A DNA stretch of 64,000 nt from the NCBI RefSeq assembly GCF_042651425.1, contig NZ_JBHSCW010000011.1, positions 124,001 to 188,000 of the forward strand. The letters are read 5' to 3'. This stretch comes from Fodinicurvata halophila. Lineage in GTDB: Bacteria; Pseudomonadota; Alphaproteobacteria; Kiloniellales; DSM-21159. A program made the translations under genes and the position numbers. The notes beneath the pieces are model-generated. The model ran no database searches and was not told the DNA's origin. It was given only the letters and a program-made list of their open reading frames with translations. Shown here in pieces: positions 39,923 to 50,475 of this stretch; position 1 is the stretch's first letter, and every line of letters starts with the position of its first letter.

Positions 39923-41143
39923 CTACTTTGCAGCACCTGCAGGGGCCTTGTCCTGGCTTCCCGCTGTCGTCTCTTCGCTTACCAACTCATTGAAGACCTG
40001 TAATTGCTGCACGACCCCAAGAAGCTTGCCATCCTTTGCAACGACAGCCACGGGAATGCCCTCGGCAAACTGTTCATACAGCTCATAGAGCAAGCGATCC
40101 GGGTCGGTTTGAGGATAGTCGCTCTGCATAACGCTGGTGATCTGCGTATTGCCCGACACGTCCGCCAGCATGTCGCGCCTGACGTAACCAGCGGGCCCGC
40201 CCTTGTCGTCCAGGACATAGAGGCAGTCCTGGCCGGCCTCGTCCATGCGGGCCAAGGCAGTGGACGCCGTGTCCTTTCCGGCCTGAAGCGTGATCGACTG
40301 CTCCATGACCGATTCCGCGCGCAGGACGCGACCGCGATCCACGTCATGGGTAAAGGCCGAAACGTAGTCATCGGCCGGTGCGGTCACGATCTCCTCGGGC
40401 GGGCCGACCTGGACGAAGCGGCCGTCCTTCATAATGGCGATGTGATTGCCGAGTTTCAGCGCTTCGTGAAGATCGTGGGTGATGAAGATGATCGTGGTGG
40501 TGTACTTGGCCTGAATGCCGGCCAGTTCATCCTGCATCTCGCGTCGGATCAGCGGGTCGAGCGCACTGAACGGTTCGTCCATCAGCAGCACCTGCGGGTC
40601 CACGGCCAGGCCGCGGGCCAGGCCGACACGCTGCTGCATGCCCCCGCTGAGGCTGCTGGGATAGGCATCCGCCCAGGCATCCAGTCCGACCGCTTCCAGC
40701 GCCGCCATGGCTTTCTCGCGACGTTCCCGGCGCGAGACGCCACGCACCTTCAGGCCGTATTCCGCATTCTCGCACACGGTCTTGTGCGGGAAGAGAGCGA
40801 AGTGCTGGAAGACCATGGACATCTTGTTGAGGCGGAGCTGTCGCAGCGTCTCCTCATCCGCATCCGTGATGCTGTATCCATCAATGGAAATCTCTCCGCT
40901 GCTGGGCTCGATCAGCCGGTTCAAACAGCGGATCAGCGTCGACTTACCGGAGCCAGAGAGGCCCATGACGACGAAAAGCTCGCGCTCCCTGACAGTGAGC
41001 GAAACATCGTTGACGGCAACGACACTTTCGGTCTGGCGGAAAATCTCGTCCTTGGATACTCCCTGCTTCGCAAGCTCGATCGCCTGCTCGGGGTTTGGTC
41101 CAAAGACCTTGAAGAGGTTCTTTACAGTCAGTTTGTCCGTCAC
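39923..41143 (-). CDS. proV: Glycine betaine/proline betaine ABC transporter ATP-binding protein
   Basis: ATPase of 406 residues with C-terminal CBS domains. Walker A is GLSGSGKST, the signature LSGGMQQRVGLARGL and Walker B QVLLMDEPFSALDPL; the His switch is FITHDLHEAL. The long N-terminal part (FGPNPEQAIELAKQGVSKDE) and the two CBS motifs after residue ~270, which sense ionic strength in relatives, mark it as ProV/OpuAA. The start is uncertain: GTG at 41141-41143 gives VTDKLTVKNLFKVFG with a weak GGA site; a longer frame reaches 41224. First gene of the leftward operon. Confidence 0.94.
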   Translation of the reverse strand: MTDKLTVKNLFKVFGPNPEQAIELAKQGVSKDEIFRQTESVVAVNDVSLTVRERELFVVMGLSGSGKSTLIRCLNRLIEPSSGEISIDGYSITDADEETLRQLRLNKMSMVFQHFALFPHKTVCENAEYGLKVRGVSRRERREKAMAALEAVGLDAWADAYPSSLSGGMQQRVGLARGLAVDPQVLLMDEPFSALDPLIRREMQDELAGIQAKYTTTIIFITHDLHEALKLGNHIAIMKDGRFVQVGPPEEIVTAPADDYVSAFTHDVDRGRVLRAESVMEQSITLQAGKDTASTALARMDEAGQDCLYVLDDKGGPAGYVRRDMLADVSGNTQITSVMQSDYPQTDPDRLLYELYEQFAEGIPVAVVAKDGKLLGVVQQLQVFNELVSEETTAGSQDKAPAGAAK

Positions 41144-41614
41144 GGCTTTTCCGATATCCAGTTTTTTCCGTTCAGGCGAGAGACAAAGAAAACCGCATGC
41201 GCAACCCACTGCGCCTGCATTCAACAGATGTGGAAAGAACTGCGGTATGGGATTGCGAGACGTAAATTGCCAAACCGCCTGTCATACCCTGTTTGTCATT
41301 CTTCAGAGCCACGGTTCGTCCCGTCAGCCTGTCTATTTTATGTCACAGTATAATAGGTAACGACAGCGTCTTTTCAAGAAACGACAGGACTTGCCGGGAA
41401 TCGGCTAATTGGATGACGGCTCGAGAAGCCCGGAAAACTGCGTTTGCCGAAGGGGGCTGGCCAGTGAAATTTCTTTCGCTCAGACCTTCTCTCCCTTGCT
41501 CGGAGAAGGGCTGAAACCCGATAGCAATCACCCTGGAGCGCTGTACGTGACTCCAGGGTGATTATTTAGCGTTGAAAATGCTTTAGAGATATATAAAGGA
41601 ATAACCAAGCATGG
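41144..41614. other. Intergenic region between csbD-like gene and proV
   Basis: About 470 bases without a supportable gene. It must contain the proV promoter; a TATACT hexamer on the minus strand (41347-41352) is a candidate -10 element without a clear -35. A small 7-bp hairpin lies at 41485-41509, and a perfect 13-bp one at 41526-41563. The stretch 41280-41400 is richer in A and T than the surroundings. Confidence 0.45.
41526..41563. repeat. 13-bp perfect inverted repeat after the csbD-like gene
   Basis: Arms 41526-41538 and 41551-41563 are fully complementary, with a 12-base loop. The stem ends in ATT/AAT, but there is no long T run on either strand. It lies 52 bases after the stop of the CsbD-like gene (minus strand), so it may serve as its terminator. 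Confidence 0.65.
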
Positions 41615-41812
41615 TCAGGAACGTTCCTCCCATGCACGCACTTCCTTTTCGGCTGCCTCCCGCACAAGGCCATACCGCTCCTGGATCCGTCCGATCAGCT
41701 GATCGCGTCGTCCGGCCACCACGTCCAGGTCATCGTCGGTCAGCTTCCCCCAGTGCTCCTTGACCTTGCCACGAAACTGGCGCCAGTCGCCCTCGATGAT
41801 ATCCCAATTCAT
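41615..41812 (-). CDS. CsbD family stress protein
   Basis: A 65-residue protein of the CsbD family (general stress proteins, cytosolic, function unsettled). It begins MNWDIIEGDWRQFRGKVKEHWGKL, which is the diagnostic start, and continues TDDDLDVVAGRRDQLIGRIQERYG, then a charged helix. Length is typical. It stands alone on the minus strand with a stable hairpin downstream. Its neighbours, the betaine transporter and the small lipoprotein, fit a loose stress-response theme, though no operon links them. Confidence 0.94.
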   Translation of the reverse strand: MNWDIIEGDWRQFRGKVKEHWGKLTDDDLDVVAGRRDQLIGRIQERYGLVREAAEKEVRAWEERS

Positions 41813-41941
41813 ATCCGCACCTCTTCAATTGCTTGGGTCGATCACATCGCCGGCATTCAGTGATGTCAGCGCAACCTGCACTTGGGATCACGTAAGCGGA
41901 TCAACGAATGGAATATCCGTGACGTTTCGAGGGCGAACAGA

Positions 41942-42457
41942 TCAATTTTCACCCTTGCGAACGAGTTCCGGACCCAGCTGATCCATGACTTCGCGCGCAT
42001 CATAGGCCCAGCTGTCCTTCTCGGGCGTCTCGCCGCGATACAGGACGATATCGGCATAGGCCCTGTAACGTGTAACGGGGCGTGCCGTGCTGGTGGACAA
42101 CCCCACGCCGAAACCGCCGCCGCCATAACCATAGAAGCCATAGCCCGGTGGCCAACCGGCATAGGGCGTGCCGCTGCCATAATAGGATGTGCGCGGCTCG
42201 GTATCCCGGGCCGTCATCACGAAGTAGTCGTAGCCGTTCTGAAGGGTGAGCTCGGAGGCACGATAGAGCAGATAATCCTCGACCCTTTCCCGCGACGTCG
42301 CACTGTTCCCGGAATAGGAAACGCGGTAGCGATTCTCCTCCAGCTGCTGCTCCGAATAGCCATACCCCCCACCCTCGGCCGGGGTATAGACCGACGGCGC
42401 GGTACTACAGGCCGTCAGAAACAGAAAGACAGCTGCAATCGGGATCAGGCGTTTCAT
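41942..42457 (-). CDS. Small lipoprotein (CC0125/CC1285-like family)
   Basis: A 171-residue lipoprotein: signal MKRLIPIAAVFLFLTAC with the acylated cysteine at 17. The centre (ENRYRVSYSGNSATSRERVE, then DYLLYRASELTLQNGYDYFV) matches a family of short proteobacterial lipoproteins whose members carry names such as CC0125/CC1285; I recognise it with moderate confidence. A glycine/tyrosine-rich stretch (GWPPGYGFYGYGGGGFG) follows. Function unknown. It starts 5 bases after the stop of the hydroxypyruvate isomerase-like gene, so it is co-transcribed with a sugar-acid pathway, an odd pairing. Confidence 0.85.
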   Translation of the reverse strand: MKRLIPIAAVFLFLTACSTAPSVYTPAEGGGYGYSEQQLEENRYRVSYSGNSATSRERVEDYLLYRASELTLQNGYDYFVMTARDTEPRTSYYGSGTPYAGWPPGYGFYGYGGGGFGVGLSTSTARPVTRYRAYADIVLYRGETPEKDSWAYDAREVMDQLGPELVRKGEN

Positions 42458-42462
42458 GGAGC

Positions 42463-43278
42463 TTAATGTAATTGCTCCTTTTCCCCAGGCAAGCGGGGAG
42501 AAATCCCGTACTCCCGCGCCCACTCCAACCCTTCGAGGGTTCCGCTCGCCGGGTGATATTCGCATCCAACCCAACCGTCGTAGCCAAGCGCGTCCATTAC
42601 ATTGAAAAGATAGGGATAATTGACCTCCCCCACGGACGGTTCATGGCGCCCGGGAACCCCTGCAACCTGTATGTATGAGATCTGTGGCAACTGCTCCTCC
42701 AAGTGCCTCTCCAGGTCTCCCTCCATGATCTGACAGTGATAGAGGTCGAACTGCAGCCTCAGATTCTCCGCCCCGACTTCTCGCAGGACCGTCATTGCGT
42801 CGTCCTGATGGCTCAGGAAATAGCCCGGCATGTCCCTCTGATTAATCGGTTCGATCAGCAAGCAGCAGCCCAATTTCGCCGCCTCCTCGCTCGCATGGCG
42901 AAGGTTGTCCAGATAGACCTCGCGGCAGGCCGCCAGCGGTTCGTCAGCGTGGGGAATGCCAGCCATGACGTGAAGGTGCCGGCAATCCAGAATGGCCGCA
43001 TACTCCAACGCCTGCTGAAGTGTCTCCCGAAACTCCGCCTGGCGCCCCGGCAGGGCCGCCAGGCCCCGCTCGCCCGCGTCCCTGTCGCCCGGCGACAGGT
43101 TGAACAGTGTCTGTTGCAAACCCGCATCCTGCAGCCTTTGCGCCAGCTCCTTGGCCGGAATACTGTAGGGAGAGAGGTATTCGACGCCCGTGAATCCGCA
43201 GGCTGCCGCCACTTCAAAACGCTCCAGGAAGGGCCACTCCGTGAACATGAGGGATAGATTGGCGGCAAAACGCGGCAT
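42463..43278 (-). CDS. Hydroxypyruvate isomerase family protein (possible 2-oxo-tetronate isomerase)
   Basis: TIM-barrel isomerase of 271 residues in the hydroxypyruvate isomerase/OtnI family. Landmarks: FAANLSLMFTEWPFLERFEVA at the start (shown as the strand-1 region), GVEYLSPYSIPAKEL, the metal-ligand segments LLIEPINQRDMPGYFLS and LQFDLYHCQIMEGD, and the C-terminal WVGCEYHPAS. Glutamate, aspartate, histidine and glutamate ligands are thus all visible. Next to a class II aldolase gene, it resembles the OtnI/OtnC pair of C4-acid sugar catabolism, but the kinase and dehydrogenase of that route are absent, so simple hydroxypyruvate isomerase activity is equally possible. Confidence 0.9.
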   Translation of the reverse strand: MPRFAANLSLMFTEWPFLERFEVAAACGFTGVEYLSPYSIPAKELAQRLQDAGLQQTLFNLSPGDRDAGERGLAALPGRQAEFRETLQQALEYAAILDCRHLHVMAGIPHADEPLAACREVYLDNLRHASEEAAKLGCCLLIEPINQRDMPGYFLSHQDDAMTVLREVGAENLRLQFDLYHCQIMEGDLERHLEEQLPQISYIQVAGVPGRHEPSVGEVNYPYLFNVMDALGYDGWVGCEYHPASGTLEGLEWAREYGISPRLPGEKEQLH

Positions 43279-43296
43279 GTGACCTCCTGGAAAAGT

Positions 43297-43983
43297 TCAA
43301 GCGGATTCCTGTGAGTTGCCCTTCTGTGCTTCCGGACCATAGGACCGGAACTTCTCGACCACCCGGGCAATTTCCTCGTCGGAAAGAATGACAGGCTCTC
43401 CAACCTGCAGGCAACCATGATACTGGCACGCCAGCGTCTCGACCTCCACGGCCAGCCAAAGCGCCTTCTCGAGTGACGCTCCCACGGCAATCATGCCGTG
43501 GTTGGCCAGCAGACAGGCCGAACGTCCCTCGAGGGCCTGCAGGGCATTGTGTGAAAGACCCTCGGTGCCGAAGGTCGCATAGGGTGCACACCGGATATTC
43601 GGCCCGCCGGCGGCGGCAATCATGTAGTGGATCGCCGGTATCTCCCGACCGAGGATGGCGAGAATGGTGGCATAGGTCGAATGGACGTGGACAACGGCTC
43701 CCGTGTCCGGCCTGGCTTGCAGAATATCCCGGTGAAACCGCCATTCGCTCGAGGGTTTGTAGCGTCCGTGCGGCTGCCCTTCCCGATCCAGGAAAACCAC
43801 GTCCTCAGGCTGCATCCTCTCATAGGGCAATCCGCTGGGGGTGATCAGAAGGCCGTCCTGCCAACGCAGGCTGATATTGCCGGAGGTTCCCTGGTTGAGG
43901 CCCAGCCTGTTCATCTCCAGACAGGCCTGGATAATCGCCGCACGCCGTTCCCGCTCTTCCGTGTCGTCAGCTGCCTGTCGCAT
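43297..43983 (-). CDS. Class II aldolase/adducin family protein (fuculose-phosphate aldolase-like)
   Basis: A 228-residue zinc enzyme of the class II aldolase family. Zinc and catalytic residues are Glu80 (KPSSEW), His99 and His101 (VHVHSTYAT) and His162 (LLANHGM), all intact; the phosphate-binding start LGLNQGTSGNISLR and LLITPSGLPYERM are present too. Members cleave fuculose-1-phosphate, ribulose-phosphate or decarboxylate 3-oxo-tetronate 4-phosphate (OtnC). It precedes the isomerase gene by 18 bases on the minus strand, so the two act together. Divergent from the haloacid dehalogenase gene, with 111 bases between. Confidence 0.93.
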   Translation of the reverse strand: MRQAADDTEERERRAAIIQACLEMNRLGLNQGTSGNISLRWQDGLLITPSGLPYERMQPEDVVFLDREGQPHGRYKPSSEWRFHRDILQARPDTGAVVHVHSTYATILAILGREIPAIHYMIAAAGGPNIRCAPYATFGTEGLSHNALQALEGRSACLLANHGMIAVGASLEKALWLAVEVETLACQYHGCLQVGEPVILSDEEIARVVEKFRSYGPEAQKGNSQESA

Positions 43984-44094
43984 CCCCTGGACCGCTTTCT
44001 TTGCCTCAAGCCCTTGTTCGGGCTATGACCTGTCCTCTGCAAGCTGTCAAGGTAAAGCCTGAAACGTCAACGACGCCAAAGAGAGGACCCTTCC

Positions 44095-44754
44095 ATGACC
44101 GTCTGCCTGTTCGATGCCTACGGCACACTGCTGGATGTTCACTCTGCCGTGAAGCAGCATGCCGAGGCCCTGGGCCCCCAGGCCGAATCCATTTCCGCAC
44201 TCTGGCGCAGCAAGCAGTTGGAATATTCCTGGGTTCACGGACTGATGGGGCAGCACCAGGATTTCTGGACGCTGACACAGCGTGCCCTCGATCATGCCCT
44301 GGCCGTCTACGGCATTGGGGACGAGGCCATCCGAAGCAACCTGCTGGATGCCTACCTCAATCTCGAAGCCTATCCCGATGCAGTCGCTTTCCTGCAGCAT
44401 CTGAAGGACAACGATATTCCCACCGGCATCCTGTCCAACGGCTCCCCCGACATGCTCGAGCCAGCCGTCAAGGCAGCCGGATTGTCCGAACTTCTGGATA
44501 CGGTCCTTTCGATAGAGGAGATCGGTATCTACAAGCCGGACCCCCGGGTTTACCAGATGGCATGCGAGCGGTTTTCCGTGGTGCCCTCGTCGGTGATCTT
44601 CATGTCCTCCAACCCCTGGGATGCCGCCGGCGCCGCCTTGTTCGGCTTCCGTGTGATCTGGGTCAACCGCAACGGCATGCCTCAGGAGTATCCCGACAGC
44701 CCCCCACTCGACGAGCTCGAGGATCTCTCGGCGCTGGCAAACCTTCTCGACTGA
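44095..44754 (+). CDS. Haloacid dehalogenase, type II
   Basis: HAD-superfamily hydrolase of 219 residues similar to L-2-haloacid dehalogenases. The nucleophile is Asp7 in FDAYGTLLD; motif II is GILSNGSPDML; motif III lysine is in IYKPDPRVYQ; and the SSNPWDAAGAALFGFRVIWVNR segment is diagnostic of the dehalogenase subgroup rather than generic HAD phosphatases. It would turn L-2-haloacids into D-2-hydroxyacids. The natural substrate may be a phosphorylated or hydroxy acid instead. It is divergent from the aldolase operon; a YeiH-type gene follows 183 bases on. Confidence 0.93.
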   Translation: MTVCLFDAYGTLLDVHSAVKQHAEALGPQAESISALWRSKQLEYSWVHGLMGQHQDFWTLTQRALDHALAVYGIGDEAIRSNLLDAYLNLEAYPDAVAFLQHLKDNDIPTGILSNGSPDMLEPAVKAAGLSELLDTVLSIEEIGIYKPDPRVYQMACERFSVVPSSVIFMSSNPWDAAGAALFGFRVIWVNRNGMPQEYPDSPPLDELEDLSALANLLD

Positions 44755-44937
44755 GGAGGAGGCCGAGTACCTGGGCACCTCCCGCATGCCAGGAATACGG
44801 CAAGAGCGATTTACGATGCCGGTATTCCGTGCATGATGGCGGCCAGACAGCCGCATGACGCGAAGCCTTGTCGAAAAATGAAATGATACTGGAAGACATA
44901 CGGGACAGGACGGTCCCGCGGGGGAACAAGGATCACG

Positions 44938-45963
44938 ATGTCAAGAACGCGAAAGGCCTCCGAGAAGCTGCGCAAGGGGTTCGAGGAACTGCCCAGCCTG
45001 CTGCCCGGGGTGCTGTTCAGCATCCTCGTGGCGATGGCCGCACACTTCATCACCGATCACTACGGCGGCCCCACCATTCTCTTCGCCCTGCTGCTCGGCA
45101 TGGCCTTCAACTTCGTCTCGGCCGAAACCCGTTTTGCCGCCGGGGTAGGTTTCACGGCCCGGCAGGTGCTCCGGATTGGCGTGGCCCTGCTGGGCGCGCG
45201 CATCACAGTGGAGCAGATCCTGGCCCTGGGGTGGGAGGTCATGCTGGCCGTGGCCGCAGCTGTCGTGCTGACCCTTGTCTTCGGCGTCCTGGCGGCCAGG
45301 CTTCTTGGTCTCAACAGGCGCTTCGGCATCCTGTCCGCCGGCTCGGTGGCCATCTGCGGCGCCTCGGCCGCGGCAGCCATTTCCTCGGTGCTGCCCAACT
45401 ACAAGGACAAGGAGCGGGATACCGTCTTCACGATCATCGGCGTCACCACGCTCAGCACCGCCGCCATGATCCTCTATCCCCTGATCGCCGGCATCTTCAG
45501 CTTCGACGACACCCAGACAGGCGTCTTCCTGGGCGGCACCATCCATGACGTGGCCCAGGTCGTGGGCGCCGGCTACAGCGTCTCGGACGAAGCCGGCGAC
45601 ACGGCGACGATCATCAAGCTGCTGCGGGTCGCCCTGCTGGTCCCTGTCGTTCTCGGTATTACCCTGGCCGCCCGGCAGATGTCCGAGGGCGGCGCAGGCG
45701 GCAAGGCGGGCAACCTGCTGCCCGGCTTCCTCGTCGCCTTCCTGCTGATCGTCGGCGCCAACAGCCTGACGCTGATCCCGGAAAGCCTTCAGGCGCTGCT
45801 GAGCGATGCCTCGCGCTGGTGCATCATCACGGCGATCGCCGCACTCGGCATCAAGACCTCGCTGGTTGAGATGGTGAAGGTCGGTGGCCGTGCCATCGGC
45901 ATGATCGTGGCGGAGACGGTGTTCATCGCCACAATCGTGGTCGCCGCGCTGCTGACGATCTGA
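44938..45963 (+). CDS. YeiH family (UPF0324) putative sulfate/thiosulfate-type transporter
   Basis: Inner-membrane protein of 341 residues with about ten hydrophobic helices, of the YeiH/PSE (putative sulfate exporter) family. Typical segments are HYGGPTILFALLLGMAFNFV-like (DHYGGPTILFALLLGMAFNF), VLRIGVALLGARITVEQI, GSVAICGASAAAAISSVLP and FLGGTIHDVAQVVGAGYSVS. The transported substrate is unproven; relatives are linked to sulfonate, taurine or sulfite breakdown. No LysR partner gene is next to it. The stop is 5 bases from that of glpK, which is convergent, with no terminator in between. Confidence 0.93.
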   Translation: MSRTRKASEKLRKGFEELPSLLPGVLFSILVAMAAHFITDHYGGPTILFALLLGMAFNFVSAETRFAAGVGFTARQVLRIGVALLGARITVEQILALGWEVMLAVAAAVVLTLVFGVLAARLLGLNRRFGILSAGSVAICGASAAAAISSVLPNYKDKERDTVFTIIGVTTLSTAAMILYPLIAGIFSFDDTQTGVFLGGTIHDVAQVVGAGYSVSDEAGDTATIIKLLRVALLVPVVLGITLAARQMSEGGAGGKAGNLLPGFLVAFLLIVGANSLTLIPESLQALLSDASRWCIITAIAALGIKTSLVEMVKVGGRAIGMIVAETVFIATIVVAALLTI

Positions 45964-45968
45964 GCATT

Positions 45969-47474
<1,506 letters not shown>

Positions 47475-47529
47475 GGCCTAGCCTCCCTGAACATCCACGC
47501 GGACACAGTTTGTAATGTCCATCCGGGCG

Positions 47530-47567
47530 ACAGAAAAGGGCCGGAAGCCCTTTGTGACTTCCGGCCC
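47530..47567 (-). terminator. Terminator after glpV
   Basis: On the minus strand a perfect 10-bp GC-rich stem (47558-47567 with 47538-47547, 10-base loop) is followed by TTTTCTG. It sits between glpV and glpK. Confidence 0.88.
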
Positions 47568-47584
47568 AGGTTACGGGAAGGTGC

Positions 47585-49306
47585 TCAGTTCTCTTGAGCG
47601 TCCTGCCATTGTTGCACCAACTCGTCATACTTGACGGTCTGGCCCTGTGGTTTCTCGTTGTCCAGCTTGGGCTTCGGCGCCCCTTCCTGATCGAACCAGT
47701 ATTGCGCATCGCGCGGTTCGTTCAGCTTGGGGCCGCAGTCGCCCTGAACGCCGGCACGCTCCAGGCGGGCCATGATGTCGTCCTGCTGTTGGGCCAGGTT
47801 GTCCATGGCCTCCTGAGACGATACCTCTCCGGTCACCGCCTCGGCCACGTTCTGCCACCAAAGCTGTGCGAGACGCGGATAATCCGGGACATTCACGCCA
47901 GTGGGGGTCCACTGGACGCGGGCGGGAGAACGATAGAACTCCACCAGGCCGCCCAGCTTGGGCGCCCGCTCGGTGAAGGACTCGTGCCGGATATCGCTGT
48001 CACGGATCGGCGTCAGGCCGACATGGGTCTTCTTCAGGCTGACCGTCTTGGCTACCGTGAACTGGGCATAGAGCCAGGCGGCCTTGCGGCGATCTGGCTC
48101 GGTGGCCTTCATCAGGGTCCAGGAACCGGCGTCCTGATAGCCCAGCTTCATGCCCTCTTCCCAATAGGGACCATGCGGCGAGGGGGCCATACGCCATTTC
48201 GGATTGCCGTCCTCGTCCACGACCGGCAGGCCGTCCTTGGCCATGTCGGCGGTAAAGGCAGTGTACCAGAAGATCTGCTGCGCGATGTTCCCCTGGGCGG
48301 GAACGGGTCCAGCCTCGGAGAAGGTCATACCGGCGGCTTCCGGTGGAGCATAGGCCTTCAGCCAGTCGATGTACTTCTGCAAGGCATAGACGGCAGCCGG
48401 ACCGTTGGTGGCGCCTCCGCGCTCGACGGAGGAACCGGCCGGGCGGCATTCCTCCATACGAATGCCCCACTCATCGACGGGCAGTCCGTTGGGAATGCCC
48501 TTATCGCCAGCCCCGGCCATGGACAACCAGGCGTCGGTGAAACGCCACCCCAGCGAGGGGTCGCGCTTGCCGTAGTCCATGTGGCCATAGACCTGCTCGC
48601 CATCGATCTCGCCCACATGTTCGCTGAAGAACTCGGCGATATCCTCATAGGCCGACCAGTTGACCGGCACACCCAGTTCGTAGCCGTAGATCTCCTGGAA
48701 CTGCTCCTGGAAATCCTCGCGCTGGAACCAGTCGTAACGGAACCAGTAGAGGTTGGCGAACTGCTGGTCGGGCAACTGGTAAATCTTGCCGTCCGGTCCC
48801 GTTGTGAACGAGATTCCCATGAAATCGTCGACATCCAGCATGGGATTGGTGACATCCGCGCCTTCGCCTTCCATGTAATCCTCGAGCGGAAAGACGGAAT
48901 CATAGCGCGAGTGCGTTCCGATCAGATCGGAATCGTTGATATAGGCATCGTAGATACTGCGTCCCGACTGCATTTCAGTCTGCAGTTTCTCGATCACGTC
49001 ACCTTCACTGATCAGGTCGTGGGTAACGTTGATACCGGTAATCTCGGCGAAAGCCTCGGCCAGCACGTTGGATTCGTATTCGTGCGTGGTAAGGGTTTCC
49101 GAAACCACATTGATATCCATGCCGCGGAAAGGTTCAGCTGCCTCGATGAACCATTCCATTTCCTTCAGCTGTTCTTCCTTGCTCAGGGTCGATGGCTGGA
49201 ACTCCTCGTCGATCCAGCGCTCCGCCGCCTCCATGTCCGCCAGGGCGTTCTGAACGCCCAGGGCAAGTATCATGGCGGAGGCGGTGAAGAGGGTTTTTCT
49301 CAACAT
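47585..49306 (-). CDS. glpV: Glycerol ABC transporter, periplasmic binding protein
   Basis: Large periplasmic receptor of 573 residues with a signal peptide (MLRKTLFTASAMILALGVQNALA). It belongs to the sugar-binding extracellular family 1, in the long form found with DUF2160 and two ATPases in rhizobial glycerol transporters. Conserved parts include TLSKEEQLKEMEWFIEAAEP, YLYW-type segment FANLYWFRYDWFQR, and the C-terminal DVAEAVTG-like QNVAEAVTGEVSSQEAMDNLAQQQ region (given as landmarks). Position in glpS-T-P-Q-U-V order supports glycerol as substrate. It is followed by an intrinsic terminator and preceded by glpU, 78 bases upstream. Confidence 0.94.
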   Translation of the reverse strand: MLRKTLFTASAMILALGVQNALADMEAAERWIDEEFQPSTLSKEEQLKEMEWFIEAAEPFRGMDINVVSETLTTHEYESNVLAEAFAEITGINVTHDLISEGDVIEKLQTEMQSGRSIYDAYINDSDLIGTHSRYDSVFPLEDYMEGEGADVTNPMLDVDDFMGISFTTGPDGKIYQLPDQQFANLYWFRYDWFQREDFQEQFQEIYGYELGVPVNWSAYEDIAEFFSEHVGEIDGEQVYGHMDYGKRDPSLGWRFTDAWLSMAGAGDKGIPNGLPVDEWGIRMEECRPAGSSVERGGATNGPAAVYALQKYIDWLKAYAPPEAAGMTFSEAGPVPAQGNIAQQIFWYTAFTADMAKDGLPVVDEDGNPKWRMAPSPHGPYWEEGMKLGYQDAGSWTLMKATEPDRRKAAWLYAQFTVAKTVSLKKTHVGLTPIRDSDIRHESFTERAPKLGGLVEFYRSPARVQWTPTGVNVPDYPRLAQLWWQNVAEAVTGEVSSQEAMDNLAQQQDDIMARLERAGVQGDCGPKLNEPRDAQYWFDQEGAPKPKLDNEKPQGQTVKYDELVQQWQDAQEN

Positions 49307-49384
49307 CAGATTTCCTCCCTTGTTTACTATTCTTCTACTCTTGCGGGCTTTACAATCGGGCGCCCGTTCACCCCCTTTATCGAT

Positions 49385-49669
49385 CTAGACCCAGCGGAAC
49401 ACCGCCACCGCATAGAGGATGCTGAGCGCGGAGGCCCAGAGCAGGTTCAGATCGACAAAACCGATCCAGAGAACATGGATGTATGCGCTGCCCAGCAGCG
49501 AGATGAAAAACCGGTCGCCACGTGTCGTCGCGATGCCCAGGATGCCGACCCGCTCCATGGTTGGAGACACCTGCTGCCACAGGGACATGACCACCAACCC
49601 CAGCACGATGCCGGTGAAAAAAAGTCCCGTCTGCCAGGTCCAGGCCATCCATTGCAGGTTGATCTCCAT
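49385..49669 (-). CDS. glpU: DUF2160 membrane protein of the glycerol transporter
   Basis: Small membrane protein of 94 residues with three hydrophobic helices (TGLFFTGIVLGLVVMSLW, then GDRFFISLLGSAYIHVLWIG, then LWASALSILYAVAVFRWV). It matches DUF2160, which in Rhizobium is GlpU of the glycerol ABC system; its exact job is unknown. The start MEINLQWMAWTWQTG is well conserved. It lies 12 bases after glpQ and 78 before glpV, all leftward. Strict linkage with this transporter type makes the assignment firm. Confidence 0.93.
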   Translation of the reverse strand: MEINLQWMAWTWQTGLFFTGIVLGLVVMSLWQQVSPTMERVGILGIATTRGDRFFISLLGSAYIHVLWIGFVDLNLLWASALSILYAVAVFRWV

Positions 49670-49681
49670 AACGACTCTCCC

Positions 49682-50475
49682 TTACACGCGGCCCAGGGCA
49701 AAGCCCTTGGCGATGTAGTTTCGCACAAAGTAGATCACCAGCGCCCCAGGAATAATGGTCAGGACCCCGGCGGCCGCCAGCACGCCCCAATCCAGGCCCG
49801 AGGCCGAGACCGTGCGGGTCATGGTGGCCGCGATCGGCTTGGCCTCGACGGACGTCAGCGTGCGCGCCAACAGCAGTTCCACCCAGGAGAACATGAAGCA
49901 GAAGAAGGCCGCCACACCGATGCCCGAGGCAATCTGCGGCATGAATATCTTCACGAAGAATCTCGGGAAGGAATAGCCGTCGATATAGGCCGTCTCGTCG
50001 ATCTCCTTCGGCACACCCGACATGAAGCCCTCCAGGATCCAGACGGCGAGCGGCACGTTGAACAGGCAATGGGCCAGCGCCACGGCAATATGCGTGTCGA
50101 ACAGGCCCACCGAGGAGTAAAGCTGGAAGAACGGCAGGGCGAATACGGCAGGTGGCGCCATGCGGTTCGTCAGCAGCCAGAAGAAGAGATGCTTGTCGCC
50201 CAGGAAGCGGTAGCGCGAGAAGGCATAGGCGGCCGGCAGGGCCACTGCGACAGAGATGACCATGTTGAGCAGGACATAGATCGTCGAGTTGATGTAGCCC
50301 GAATACCAGGACGCATCCGTGAAGATGACCAGATAATTGTCCAGTGTCGGATTGAGTGGAACCGGCGACAGGACTGAGAGGATTTCCTGGTTGGTCTTGA
50401 AGGACATGTTGACCAACCAGTAGATCGGGATCATCAGCAAGACGATATAGATCGTCGGGATCAGCCAGCGCCCTT

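Noticed and set aside
47594..50377. 927-codon open frame antisense to glpV, glpU and glpQ
   Set aside because: Spans three real genes on the other strand; His/Gln/Arg-rich translation is typical of antisense frames in GC-rich DNA.
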